From CAUZEO01 sp963578625 (lineage in GTDB: Bacteria; Verrucomicrobiota; Kiritimatiellia; SLOV01): a DNA stretch of 14,675 nt. Shown piece by piece: positions 7,355 through 14,675 of this stretch. The position numbers and the translations under genes were made by a program. Location: NCBI GenBank assembly GCA_963578625.1, contig CAUZEO010000099.1, forward strand, positions 1 through 14,675. The letters are read 5' to 3'. The notes beneath the pieces are model-generated. The model was not told the origin of the DNA. It was given only the letters and a program-made list of their open reading frames with translations, and did no database searches. Positions within the stretch are counted from its first letter, which is position 1, and each line of letters opens with the position of its first letter.

Positions 7355-8491
7355 TTAAGGTAGGTATTTCGCCTTCTTGATCTTTTCAGGAAGGTAGTTC
7401 TCCAGCACGAAGTTGAGTCCGTGCTTTGCAAAGGCCTGCTGTTCGATGCGGACGCCCATTTTCAGCATTTGCTCCAGCGCCTTTTGCCATTCCTTGTGGT
7501 GCTTGATGAACGGATCGTTCTTCATGGCGTCTTTGGCCCTCTTGATATCGACCGGTTCCAGGGGATGGGTCGCATCCAGTAATTCGTAGTCGATGATGTC
7601 CTGCGGCGTGACACCGAGAAACCGGGCCTGGGGCACACAAAAGTAGCGATTGATATGGGCTGCCTGACCCGACCCGACTTTGAGCGTCCGGTAGATGTTG
7701 CAGTATCCGTAGGGATCCCCGTCGGTAAAGGTGAGCACCGGTAGTTTCTGATCGTCGGATACCCGTCGAAGAAATCGGCGGCACGCCCGGGTTGGGACGC
7801 CGCTCATGGATACCAGGATACAGCGCGCGCTTTCATAAAAGCGGTGATGAACGAGCCGTTGAAAAAGCGATGACGTTTCGACCACCAAAATGAATTTCGC
7901 TTTCGATTCAAACCGGAGGTGCTCAACGCGGGATGGAACGCTCCATGCGCCGGTTCCGAGTTTCGTGCAATCAATCCGAATGTCCTTCCCCGTCCCCTGG
8001 TCTTTATCGATCACGGTGAGGAATCCGCACACATCCCCCCCGCGTTCGTCGGGAACATAACCGAGTTGTTCACGGTTGATCCCCAGCATTGCTTCCATAT
8101 CGTCGAGCAGCGTGTCACTTTCCGGTTGATGTTCGAACCGGCAGTCTCCCCAGCTCTTCGCGTTGTAGTAGACTTCACGCTTGGCGGCGATGTCGTCTTT
8201 GTCGAGCAGTTCGTTTTTGGTTACGGCCAAAAGACGCATGGATTGCGCGAATGTTTTGACGGTAGTGTAGGATAGCGTGCGGGTTACCTGTTTGCCTAGG
8301 ATTTCGAAATAGCCCTTCCGCGTGTCGTATTTCACGTTTGACAGCGACCGGACGGGAAAATGGAGGGAGGGTTTTCTACGCTTTCGGGAGATCGTATCGT
8401 GGATGTTCTTCGCGACCTCCACGATTTTTCGGGATGCCGCCTGTTTGGAGATTACTTGAGGTGAAGTAGCGTTCTTTGATCGAGTGGCCAT
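7355..8491 (-). CDS. top6A: DNA topoisomerase VI subunit A (Spo11-like)
   Basis: Subunit A cuts both DNA strands and holds the ends covalently while another duplex passes through; it works as an A2B2 complex with subunit B. The 378-residue protein has the winged-helix (CAP-like) catalytic motif REVYYNAKSWG (105-115), where Tyr109 is the likely DNA-linked tyrosine. It also has a Toprim metal site with Glu205 (FILVVET) and the acidic pair Asp257/Asp259 (FTDGDPYGY). Length is normal for archaeal Top6A. The start at 8491 has GGAG 5 bp upstream. It lies 44 bp downstream of top6B, so the two are almost surely co-transcribed. All key residues are present, so I expect an active enzyme. The family is universal in most archaea but patchy in bacteria, which points to old transfer or retention. 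Confidence 0.93.
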   Translation of the reverse strand: MATRSKNATSPQVISKQAASRKIVEVAKNIHDTISRKRRKPSLHFPVRSLSNVKYDTRKGYFEILGKQVTRTLSYTTVKTFAQSMRLLAVTKNELLDKDDIAAKREVYYNAKSWGDCRFEHQPESDTLLDDMEAMLGINREQLGYVPDERGGDVCGFLTVIDKDQGTGKDIRIDCTKLGTGAWSVPSRVEHLRFESKAKFILVVETSSLFQRLVHHRFYESARCILVSMSGVPTRACRRFLRRVSDDQKLPVLTFTDGDPYGYCNIYRTLKVGSGQAAHINRYFCVPQARFLGVTPQDIIDYELLDATHPLEPVDIKRAKDAMKNDPFIKHHKEWQKALEQMLKMGVRIEQQAFAKHGLNFVLENYLPEKIKKAKYLP

Positions 8492-8535
8492 AGGGACTCC
8501 GGGTCAATGGGTGCAATAGATGGGGAATGTCACGG

Positions 8536-10269
8536 CTACTTTTTGGACTTCGGGCTTTTTTCTGGGACCTCGAGGCGTGATTTTTCAAGCATGGTCGTCA
8601 GGTTTGACACGATCATCGTTTCCTGCCTGTCGCCGAGGTCGAGAAGCTGTTTGAGCCCGAGAGCGAGGTGAGGGATGTATCTCGTGATGTACTGGTGTTT
8701 CCGCTGCGCTTCGGCCGCGCGCCGCCGCTTGTTTATGAAGATAGACAACCTGCGACCGCATTCCTGCAGAGAGAACGTGAGTTCCTTGAGGATTTCCGGA
8801 TAGTGTGCGATTGCTTCTTTGCTCTCGCTGGTAAACGGGACCCAGGCACTGGCAAGATGCACGGCAATGACGACCGGCCCGATCGGCATACCGCCTCCGG
8901 GTTGATTCAAGCCATAGGATTTCCATTTCACGGAGGTGATCGCTTTTGAAATCGCGCAGCCGCCCGCCATGTGGAGAAGGGGCACCCGGTTTGCGAACCG
9001 CAGAATTCTCACCGGATCTTCACTACCCAGTTCCTGGTTTTCCCCGGGCTTTGCGCAGGCGAGGCCGACTTCCACAAGAAACGGATTCCCCCTGTACACG
9101 GTGGGGCTGCGGGTTACCGAGGTATAGAAATCCGCTTCGATCTCTTTTTTCAGACCGGCCAGCATCTGGTCCTCGCCGATAGGAGATAGGCAGTCCATCG
9201 GCGGGCGCATTAATTTGGTTCGATTGATCGCTTCGAAGAGCGCCTCGCTCTCGCGGCTGGCGATCTGCGCGGGTTTTGCGGAGGGATTCAATCCCGCTTG
9301 TTCGCAGATTTCCAATGCGGAACGGCTGCTGACCCGGGAAAAATCCTGTGTCAAGGCAGCGCGCAAGGTGCGGGCTTCCGTATCTTTAAGCATTTGCATC
9401 AACATTCCCAGCTCAACGCCATGGGGGTGCGGTTTGATCTCCGCGGCCGGCGGAGGCAATTTCCTGATCACCCGGGTGTAGGTAATCCAGGAGGCATCTG
9501 CACCATCGGGTTTTTCTTCGTCTGCGCCCTTCCGAGGAAGAAGCTGGACCCGGTAGTGAAGTTCGAGGTGAGGATTGACGATGGCGCATTGCTTCAAAAA
9601 TTCATCCACCGAAAGCTTTCCGCGCACGTAGGTGCCTTCCAGTGATATTTCGACTGACGTGCCGTGTCGGAATTCAACCGGTTTCGGTTGTACGCCACTC
9701 TCTTTTGCGGGATAAAAAGTTGGCAGCCAGTCTTCATCAATGTTGCGCAGAATGGTTGGTTTATTGGATCGGGTATCAATTTGTACTTCTACCAGGTAGG
9801 CCTCCTGCTTACCCTTGATTTTCGAGCGAATTCTCGTTGCCTTTCCCGTCGTTAGCTGGCCGTACATACCCGCGGCGCTGATGCCGATACCTTGCTGGCC
9901 CCTGCTCATTCGCAGCCGATGGAATTTTGATCCGTAGAGCAGCTTGGCGAAGATTTTCGGAATCTGCGCTTTCACGATGCCTGGACCGTTGTCCGTGACG
10001 CGTATGTCGAATCGCTTTCCGCTCGTCTGAACCAGTTCTACGCTGATTTCCGGTAGGACGCCTCCCTCTTCGCAGGCATCGAGCGCATTGTCGACGGCTT
10101 CTTTGATGGCGGTGAGAAGAGCTTTTCGGGGGCTGTCGAATCCAAGGAGATGGCGGTTTTTCAGGAAGAATTCCGAAACTGAAATTTCCCGTTGTTTGCG
10201 GGCCATTGTTTCGGCGGTGTCGATGGCGGGCTTCGAACGTTTCCTGGTTTTTGTTCGTGCGGTAGCCAT
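8536..10269 (-). CDS. top6B: DNA topoisomerase VI subunit B (GHKL ATPase)
   Basis: Subunit B binds ATP and closes like a clamp around the passing DNA segment, driving the cleavage done by subunit A. The 577-residue protein has a Bergerat-fold ATP site: the N-box EAVDNALDACEEGG (57-70), the G1 box DNGPG (93-97) and the G2 box GQQGIGISAAGMYGQ (124-138). A region fitting the H2TH and transducer domains follows, with a conserved-looking WKSYGLNQPGG, probably the switch-lysine loop that touches ATP. The N-terminus begins with a basic stretch (RTKTRKRSK). ATG 10269 lies 14 bp after the stop of the small membrane-protein gene and has no strong ribosome site, which suggests coupled translation. Length is within the archaeal range. 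I see no broken motif. Confidence 0.93.
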   Translation of the reverse strand: MATARTKTRKRSKPAIDTAETMARKQREISVSEFFLKNRHLLGFDSPRKALLTAIKEAVDNALDACEEGGVLPEISVELVQTSGKRFDIRVTDNGPGIVKAQIPKIFAKLLYGSKFHRLRMSRGQQGIGISAAGMYGQLTTGKATRIRSKIKGKQEAYLVEVQIDTRSNKPTILRNIDEDWLPTFYPAKESGVQPKPVEFRHGTSVEISLEGTYVRGKLSVDEFLKQCAIVNPHLELHYRVQLLPRKGADEEKPDGADASWITYTRVIRKLPPPAAEIKPHPHGVELGMLMQMLKDTEARTLRAALTQDFSRVSSRSALEICEQAGLNPSAKPAQIASRESEALFEAINRTKLMRPPMDCLSPIGEDQMLAGLKKEIEADFYTSVTRSPTVYRGNPFLVEVGLACAKPGENQELGSEDPVRILRFANRVPLLHMAGGCAISKAITSVKWKSYGLNQPGGGMPIGPVVIAVHLASAWVPFTSESKEAIAHYPEILKELTFSLQECGRRLSIFINKRRRAAEAQRKHQYITRYIPHLALGLKQLLDLGDRQETMIVSNLTTMLEKSRLEVPEKSPKSKK

Positions 10270-10283
10270 ACGCGGAATCAGGT

Positions 10284-10766
10284 TTACGGCTGCGGCTCTT
10301 CCGAAGAATCCAGCACCGTGTTTGTTCCGAAATACTGTGTCGGCAGGACCGATGCGTCTATTTCAAGCTGATCCAGTCTTCGGCTACACGCCTCGGACGG
10401 AGTCCCTTGAATATTCGTGAGGATGTCTTTGGCTGAATCCGGGATGAGCAATCCATTGCGTTCATAGTATCGCCGTATCACCCACAGGGCGTCGGTTGCG
10501 TAAGGCGAGGTTCGGTAATTGTTTGCGATGCTGATGACGTAGTCGGGCAGCGAATCCTCAAGAAGTTTTCGCAGACTGTCTGACTGGCCTTGAGAGACCT
10601 GTAAACCGATGAACGCTTGATCCGTAGCGCTGAGAACATATTGATTTTCAAACTGCCTCTTGATTGGAACGGCCCAGATCAAGTAGCCAATGAAAGCGCC
10701 CGCTGAGAGACCCACGATCAGGGACAGAAAAATATACAGACACGACCTGTAGGGTGGATCTGCCAT
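10284..10766 (-). CDS. Small single-pass membrane protein of unknown function
   Basis: This 160-residue protein has one clear membrane segment near the N-terminus (about residues 9-32: CLYIFLSLIVGLSAGAFIGY and onward). A mostly helical, soluble C-terminal part follows, containing SDSLRKLLEDSLPDYVISI and an acidic end. The orientation is uncertain. I prefer ATG 10766. An in-frame TTG at 10823 would add 19 polar residues and overlap the phosphatase gene by 32 bp; a weak GAAAAG precedes it, and neither start has a strong ribosome site. It sits between the phosphatase (25 bp) and top6B (14 bp), so it belongs to the same transcript. I recognise no family; a role tied to the phosphatase or to topoisomerase VI is only suggested by position. 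Confidence 0.7.
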   Translation of the reverse strand: MADPPYRSCLYIFLSLIVGLSAGAFIGYLIWAVPIKRQFENQYVLSATDQAFIGLQVSQGQSDSLRKLLEDSLPDYVISIANNYRTSPYATDALWVIRRYYERNGLLIPDSAKDILTNIQGTPSEACSRRLDQLEIDASVLPTQYFGTNTVLDSSEEPQP

Positions 10767-10791
10767 GGGGCGTTCGGAGTCGGTTGAATCG

Positions 10792-12501
10792 TTAATTGGG
10801 TTCTTCCTTTGCCGTATACTCAAGTCTTTTCACATCCACGGCAAGCATGCAAACATCGTCATCGAATTTTTCATGCCCGGTAACTTTGCGAACGGTCTGC
10901 AGCATGTGCTGAAAAAATTGATCCGGAGATTTGTCGATCTGGGTCCCTGCCGCTTCCCGCACGCCTTCTTCGCCGAAGTGGCGGCCGGAGGGATCAGAAA
11001 GGTCAGACAGGCCGTCGGTAAAGAGGAGTATCCTGTCTCCCGGCAGGACGTTCTCCATGGATGACCAGTACTCCACATCTTTTTCCAGACCCAACGCAGG
11101 GCCGGGACCCTCGTCGGGTTCGGACAGTCTTCTGATCTCGTTCGTGGAAAGTCTTGAAAGCAGCGGGGTGGGGTGACCGGCGTTGGCATAGTGGACATGG
11201 CCGGTCCCGATATTTACGACCAGTGCGACCGCCGTTACGAAAATGGTGTCCCACTCCATGCGCAAAACTCGTTGCAACCGGCTGTTCATCTGCGTCAGCA
11301 TCAGGCCGGGGTCGGATGCCATCGGCGAGAGATCGGTGATCAGGGTGCGCATGATCGCGGTTACCAGGGCCGATCGTACGCCGTGGCCCATCACGTCGCA
11401 CAGAAAAATTGCCGCAGTGGTATCGGAGAGCGGGCGCACACTGAAGAAGTCGCCGCCGACCGGTCCGCTGGGTTGGTAGTAGTGGGCAAATCGGAGCCCG
11501 CTCTCGTACGCGTCGGCCGATTCCGGAAAAGTAGGGTACTCGCTGGGCAGAAAGCTTCGTTGGAGTTCGGCGGCCAGTGCAAGATCCTCGTCTATGCGGA
11601 TCTTCATTTCTTTCGTCTTGCGGGCGAACTCCGCGAGACGTATCTGGTCTTCCTTCTGCTGGGTGATATTCCGAGAGAGGCCGAACGAGCCCGTCAATTC
11701 TCCCCGGGAGTTGTACATCGGCAATTTGCTGGTGGACGACCAGGTGATCTGGCCGTCCTTCCACGTTTCTTTTTCTTCTTTCCCGATGATGGGCTGATCG
11801 AGTTCCATGATGCGCCTCTCATCCTCGAATGCTTCCTGTGCGTGCTCCTCCGTGAACAGCTCGAAATCGGTTTTTCCTTCAATTTCGCCTGGCGAAATCA
11901 GACCGATGCGGTCTGAGAGAGCCTGGTTGACCCGTATGAATCTGGAGTGGGTATCCTTGAAGTAAATATAGTCCGGAATGGTCTTCATTAGGGCGTTCAG
12001 AAGCGTTCGCTCCTTTTCGAGCTCCTCCTCCGCCAGTTTCTGGTCGGTGACATCTCGGCCGATACCGATGAGGCCAATGATGTTGCCCTTCGGTCCATGC
12101 AGCGGGGATTTGAAGGTTGCGACCCAATGCACCGACCCTTTCCTGTCTACGACGCGCTCCGTGATTTTCGAGAGTGACTCTCCGGCGGCGATGACGCGCC
12201 GGTCATCCGTTTCGAACTCCCGGGCCAGTTGCTCAGGAAAAAAATCGAATGCGGTCTTACCGATCACATCTCCCATCTTTTCGACGCCGAGGGGGTCCCG
12301 GTGCGCCAGATTGTCGAGGCGGTACCGGCCCTCGACGTCCTTGATGTAGATCATTTCAGGAATGGAATCGAGCAGGGTGGTGAGGAGGTTATCGGAGCAG
12401 AAGGACTCCAGGCTGCTGAATCGTGGCGCTGCATCCCGGTGGGATGGCAGCGAATTCGCTGCCGGCTCAGAAGAATGATTTATGTCGTCGTTTTGAGACA
12501 T
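10792..12501 (-). CDS. PAS-PAS-SpoIIE (RsbU-type) PP2C serine phosphatase
   Basis: From the preferred ATG 12501 the protein has 569 residues and no membrane segment. Two PAS domains come first: about 38-155, containing LLDSIPEMIYIKDVEGRYR and ending in GIGRDVTDQK, and about 165-285, starting at LMKTIPDYIYFKDTHSRF and ending in GLSRNITQQK. A helical linker (LALAAELQRSFLP) typical of RsbU/SpoIIE proteins follows, then a PP2C domain. Metal-binding aspartates are visible in GGDFF (Asp351), CDVMGHG (Asp369), LLFTDGLSD (Asp496) and KFDDDVC (547-549), so the phosphatase looks active. Such proteins usually dephosphorylate an anti-sigma-factor antagonist in response to a PAS-sensed signal; no such partner is in the window. 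An upstream ATG at 12573 would add 24 residues. It heads the topoisomerase VI operon. Confidence 0.9.
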   Translation of the reverse strand: MSQNDDINHSSEPAANSLPSHRDAAPRFSSLESFCSDNLLTTLLDSIPEMIYIKDVEGRYRLDNLAHRDPLGVEKMGDVIGKTAFDFFPEQLAREFETDDRRVIAAGESLSKITERVVDRKGSVHWVATFKSPLHGPKGNIIGLIGIGRDVTDQKLAEEELEKERTLLNALMKTIPDYIYFKDTHSRFIRVNQALSDRIGLISPGEIEGKTDFELFTEEHAQEAFEDERRIMELDQPIIGKEEKETWKDGQITWSSTSKLPMYNSRGELTGSFGLSRNITQQKEDQIRLAEFARKTKEMKIRIDEDLALAAELQRSFLPSEYPTFPESADAYESGLRFAHYYQPSGPVGGDFFSVRPLSDTTAAIFLCDVMGHGVRSALVTAIMRTLITDLSPMASDPGLMLTQMNSRLQRVLRMEWDTIFVTAVALVVNIGTGHVHYANAGHPTPLLSRLSTNEIRRLSEPDEGPGPALGLEKDVEYWSSMENVLPGDRILLFTDGLSDLSDPSGRHFGEEGVREAAGTQIDKSPDQFFQHMLQTVRKVTGHEKFDDDVCMLAVDVKRLEYTAKEEPN

Positions 12502-12702
12502 TCCAAACACAAGAACAATACGCCCAACGGCTTGATTTGAACAGAACAAACGTGAACGAAGTACGTAGAGCATTTAGCCCGTGATGAACAGGGGAAGTTC
12601 ATGGGGTAGCGATGGGTTGGAGCAGGATCTATCGTATCGGTCGGATCAGTGGTGCCTGCCCTGCGTGTTGCTTTTGGCCGCGCGTTGCCCTATCCTTGGC
12701 GG
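12502..12702. promoter_or_regulatory. Divergent intergenic region with inverted repeat and GAAC cluster
   Basis: This 200-bp gap separates the divergent phosphatase and radical SAM genes and should hold both promoters. ATGAAC (12584-12589) and GTTCAT (12597-12602) form a perfect 6-bp inverted repeat with a 7-bp spacer. Four further GAAC words lie at 12513, 12539, 12544 and 12554. A repressor site is possible. Neither promoter could be assigned with confidence on core motifs. Confidence 0.3.
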
Positions 12703-13770
12703 GTGACGAATCGGGATCATCCCATCCGCGGCCGGGGCGCTTGGCTGAATCCATCCAACCGTTTCGATCGGCTGATCTACGAGCCAGCAGCGGAGGAAGG
12801 GCCGGATGGGGACGAGGAACTGCGGCCTTCTACCGAGTTTTTCCGAGACAACGCACAGTCGATTATCAACTTTAACGACAGTCCCGATGTGAATTTCGAC
12901 GCGGGAATCAATCCGTACCGGGGTTGCGAGCATGGCTGCGCCTATTGCTACGCACGACCTACGCACGAGTATCTTGGATTTTCCGCCGGACTCGATTTCG
13001 AAACGAAAATTGTTGTGAAGGAACATGCACCCGTGCTGCTGCGTGAAGCGCTGTTGTCACCTCGCTGGAAACCGCAGGTTCTGGGCTTATCGGGAAACAC
13101 CGATCCCTACCAGCCGGTCGAACGTAAGCTGAAGCTCACCCGCGGTTGTCTCGAAGTCCTGGCCGCTTTTCGAAATCCCGTAGGCGTAATCACGAAAAAC
13201 CACCTTGTCACGAGAGATATTGATCTTCTCAGTGAGCTCGCCCGCCACCAGGCCGCGACCGTCATGGTCTCGATTACGACGTTGGATGCGGAGCTGGCGC
13301 GCCGGATGGAACCCCGAACCTCCGCGCCCCATCGGCGCCTGGACGCGATTCGGCGCCTTTCGAAGGCCGGAATTCCAGTGGGGCTTCTGATGGCGCCGGT
13401 GATTCCGGGGCTAAACGATCACGAGATCCCCGCGGTTGTTCAAGCTGCCGCCGATGCCGGTATTCAACGTGCAGGGCACATTCTCGTGCGCCTGCCACAC
13501 GCGGTATCGGATCTGTTCGAATCCTGGGTACGAACTCACTATCCCCTCCGGGCTGACAAGGTGCTTCACCGCATTAGGGAAACCAGGGAAGGCCGATTGA
13601 ACGATTCAAATTTCGGCACGCGGATGAAGGGGAAGGGGATTTACGCGGACCAGATTCACCAGATGTTTCGTATCGCATGCCTCAGGTCAGGGCTGGATCA
13701 CAGATTCATGCCCGCCCTTTCAACTGCCGCGTTTCGTCGCGTGGATGAACGACAGCCGGAGCTGTTTTGA
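12703..13770 (+). CDS. PA0069/SplB-like radical SAM protein
   Basis: This 355-residue protein has the radical SAM cluster motif CEHGCAYC (Cys75, Cys79, Cys82) preceded by NPYRG. It also has an N-terminal PIRGRGAWLNPSNRF that is typical of the PA0069 family (COG1533, related to spore photoproduct lyase). Further family-like segments are GLSGNTDPYQP, KLKLTRGCLEVL, ITKNHLVTRDIDLL and a C-terminal QPELF. Cytosolic. The chemistry of this family is not known to me; repair of DNA photolesions as in SplB is only an analogy. I chose GTG 12703 because the conserved part begins immediately after it. A GTG at 12649 would add 18 residues of no visible family character. Neither has a strong ribosome site. 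Confidence 0.83.
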   Translation: MTNRDHPIRGRGAWLNPSNRFDRLIYEPAAEEGPDGDEELRPSTEFFRDNAQSIINFNDSPDVNFDAGINPYRGCEHGCAYCYARPTHEYLGFSAGLDFETKIVVKEHAPVLLREALLSPRWKPQVLGLSGNTDPYQPVERKLKLTRGCLEVLAAFRNPVGVITKNHLVTRDIDLLSELARHQAATVMVSITTLDAELARRMEPRTSAPHRRLDAIRRLSKAGIPVGLLMAPVIPGLNDHEIPAVVQAAADAGIQRAGHILVRLPHAVSDLFESWVRTHYPLRADKVLHRIRETREGRLNDSNFGTRMKGKGIYADQIHQMFRIACLRSGLDHRFMPALSTAAFRRVDERQPELF

Positions 13771-13837
13771 GGCTTGGCGGATTGCCGAATTCCCTGCAAC
13801 ACTTTCCGGTGCAATCCTCTACAATGAAAAAGGGACC

Positions 13838-14675
13838 GTGAAACAAGCCATACTCGCCCTCGACCAGGGAACCACCAGTTCCCGATCCATCGTGTTCGAT
13901 CAGGATGCGCGCATCCTTGGCGCCGCTCAGCAGGAATTTGAGCAATATTTTCCGAAGCCAGGCTGGGTAGAACACGATGCGATCGAGATCTGGAATTCGC
14001 AGCGGGACGTGATGCAGGAAGCGCTTCTGAAGGCCAAGGTGACGGCGGAGGAGCTTGCGGGCATCGGCATTACGAATCAGCGTGAGACCACCGTGGTGTG
14101 GGATCGGGCAACCGGAGAGCCGGTGTACCGGGCGATTGTCTGGCAGGACCGTCGTACCGCCGACTTTTGTGAAATGCTGAAGAGCGATGGTTTAGAGGAA
14201 ACATTTCGTCAAAAAACGGGTTTATTGCTCGATCCTTATTTCGCCGGCACCAAGATTCGCTGGATCCTGGATCATGTGGAGGGAGTGCGGGGGCGTGCGG
14301 AGCGCGGGGAGCTTGCGTTCGGGACGATCGACTCGTGGCTGGTCTGGAATCTGACGCGAGGATCCTGCCATGTCACCGACGTATCCAATGCATCGCGGAC
14401 CCTGCTGTTTGATATCGAGCAGATGCGATGGGACCGGGAGTTGCTCGAGATTCTGCAAATCCCCGCGAGCCTTTTGCCGGACGTAGCCCAGTCGAGTGAA
14501 GTGTACGGAGATGTTACCGATCCACCCGGGATGTCGGGTGTTCCCATAGCCGGTATGGCGGGAGACCAGCAGTCCGCTCTTTTCGGTCAGGCGTGTCACG
14601 CTGATGGGATGGTCAAGAATACGTACGGGACCGGGTGTTTCCTTCTCATGAATACCGGACAGCGGGCGGTTCCGT
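13838..14675 (+). CDS. glpK: Glycerol kinase, 3'-truncated by the window
   Basis: Glycerol kinase phosphorylates glycerol with ATP to glycerol 3-phosphate in the cytoplasm. The first 279 codons of about 495-500 are present. Visible FGGY-kinase features include ALDQGTTSSRSIVFD at the ATP-phosphate loop, PGWVEHD, ITNQRETTVVWD, IVWQDRRTADF, IDSWLVWNLT, NASRTLLFDI and GDQQSALFGQ, ending in NTYGTGCFLLMNTG. GTG 13838 is the start; AAGGGA lies at 13830-13835. The ATG at 13824 is in another frame and stops after five codons (MKKGP), its TGA overlapping the GTG. A -10-like TACAAT lies at 13820-13825 but without a good -35, so the gene may be read from the upstream radical SAM transcript. No glycerol transporter or dehydrogenase gene is in view. 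Confidence 0.93.
   Translation, partial: MKQAILALDQGTTSSRSIVFDQDARILGAAQQEFEQYFPKPGWVEHDAIEIWNSQRDVMQEALLKAKVTAEELAGIGITNQRETTVVWDRATGEPVYRAIVWQDRRTADFCEMLKSDGLEETFRQKTGLLLDPYFAGTKIRWILDHVEGVRGRAERGELAFGTIDSWLVWNLTRGSCHVTDVSNASRTLLFDIEQMRWDRELLEILQIPASLLPDVAQSSEVYGDVTDPPGMSGVPIAGMAGDQQSALFGQACHADGMVKNTYGTGCFLLMNTGQRAVP

Noticed and set aside
12584..12602. LexA-type SOS box
   Set aside because: The spacing is GAAC-N7-GTTC, not the GAAC-N4-GTTC of Gram-positive sites nor the direct GTTC-N7-GTTC of alphaproteobacteria.
13824..13826. ATG as the glpK start
   Set aside because: It is in a different frame and meets a stop after five codons; GTG 13838 leads straight into the conserved N-terminus.

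Overview
The window looks like a piece of a bacterial chromosome of moderately high GC, probably from an uncultured or environmental Gram-negative lineage. Pointers to this are a bacterial topoisomerase VI (normally archaeal and patchy in bacteria), an AmmeMemoRadiSam-type radical SAM enzyme, a PAS-PAS-SpoIIE phosphatase and REP-like palindromic repeats. Planctomycete, Lentisphaera or Hydrogenedentes relatives are possible, but I cannot fix the taxon from this sequence alone.

Left part (1-2000, + strand): the 3' part of a ferritin-like di-iron protein gene that appears frameshifted, then a doubtful small membrane-protein ORF, then an AmrS-like radical SAM enzyme.

Sulfur block (2161-6509, + strand): cysK, then a two-repeat siroheme sulfite/nitrite reductase, then a GltD-like FAD/NADPH oxidoreductase with extra Fe-S domains. 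The spacing is tight (18 bp, then a 4-bp ATGA overlap). The likely reading is a self-contained sulfite-to-sulfide-to-cysteine module in which the flavoprotein supplies NAD(P)H electrons to the reductase.

Between the converging transcription units (6507-7354): a cluster of palindromic repeats (three direct copies, one inverted, one decayed). The first copy supplies the stop codon of the flavoprotein. A weakly coding-like stretch follows.

Right part, minus strand (12501 down to 7355): an apparent operon of a PAS-PAS-PP2C (SpoIIE/RsbU-type) phosphatase, a small single-pass membrane protein of unknown function, and topoisomerase VI subunits B and A. Divergent from it on the + strand are a PA0069/SplB-like radical SAM protein and the first 279 codons of glycerol kinase, which runs off the window. 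I saw no tRNA, rRNA, CRISPR array or insertion sequence.
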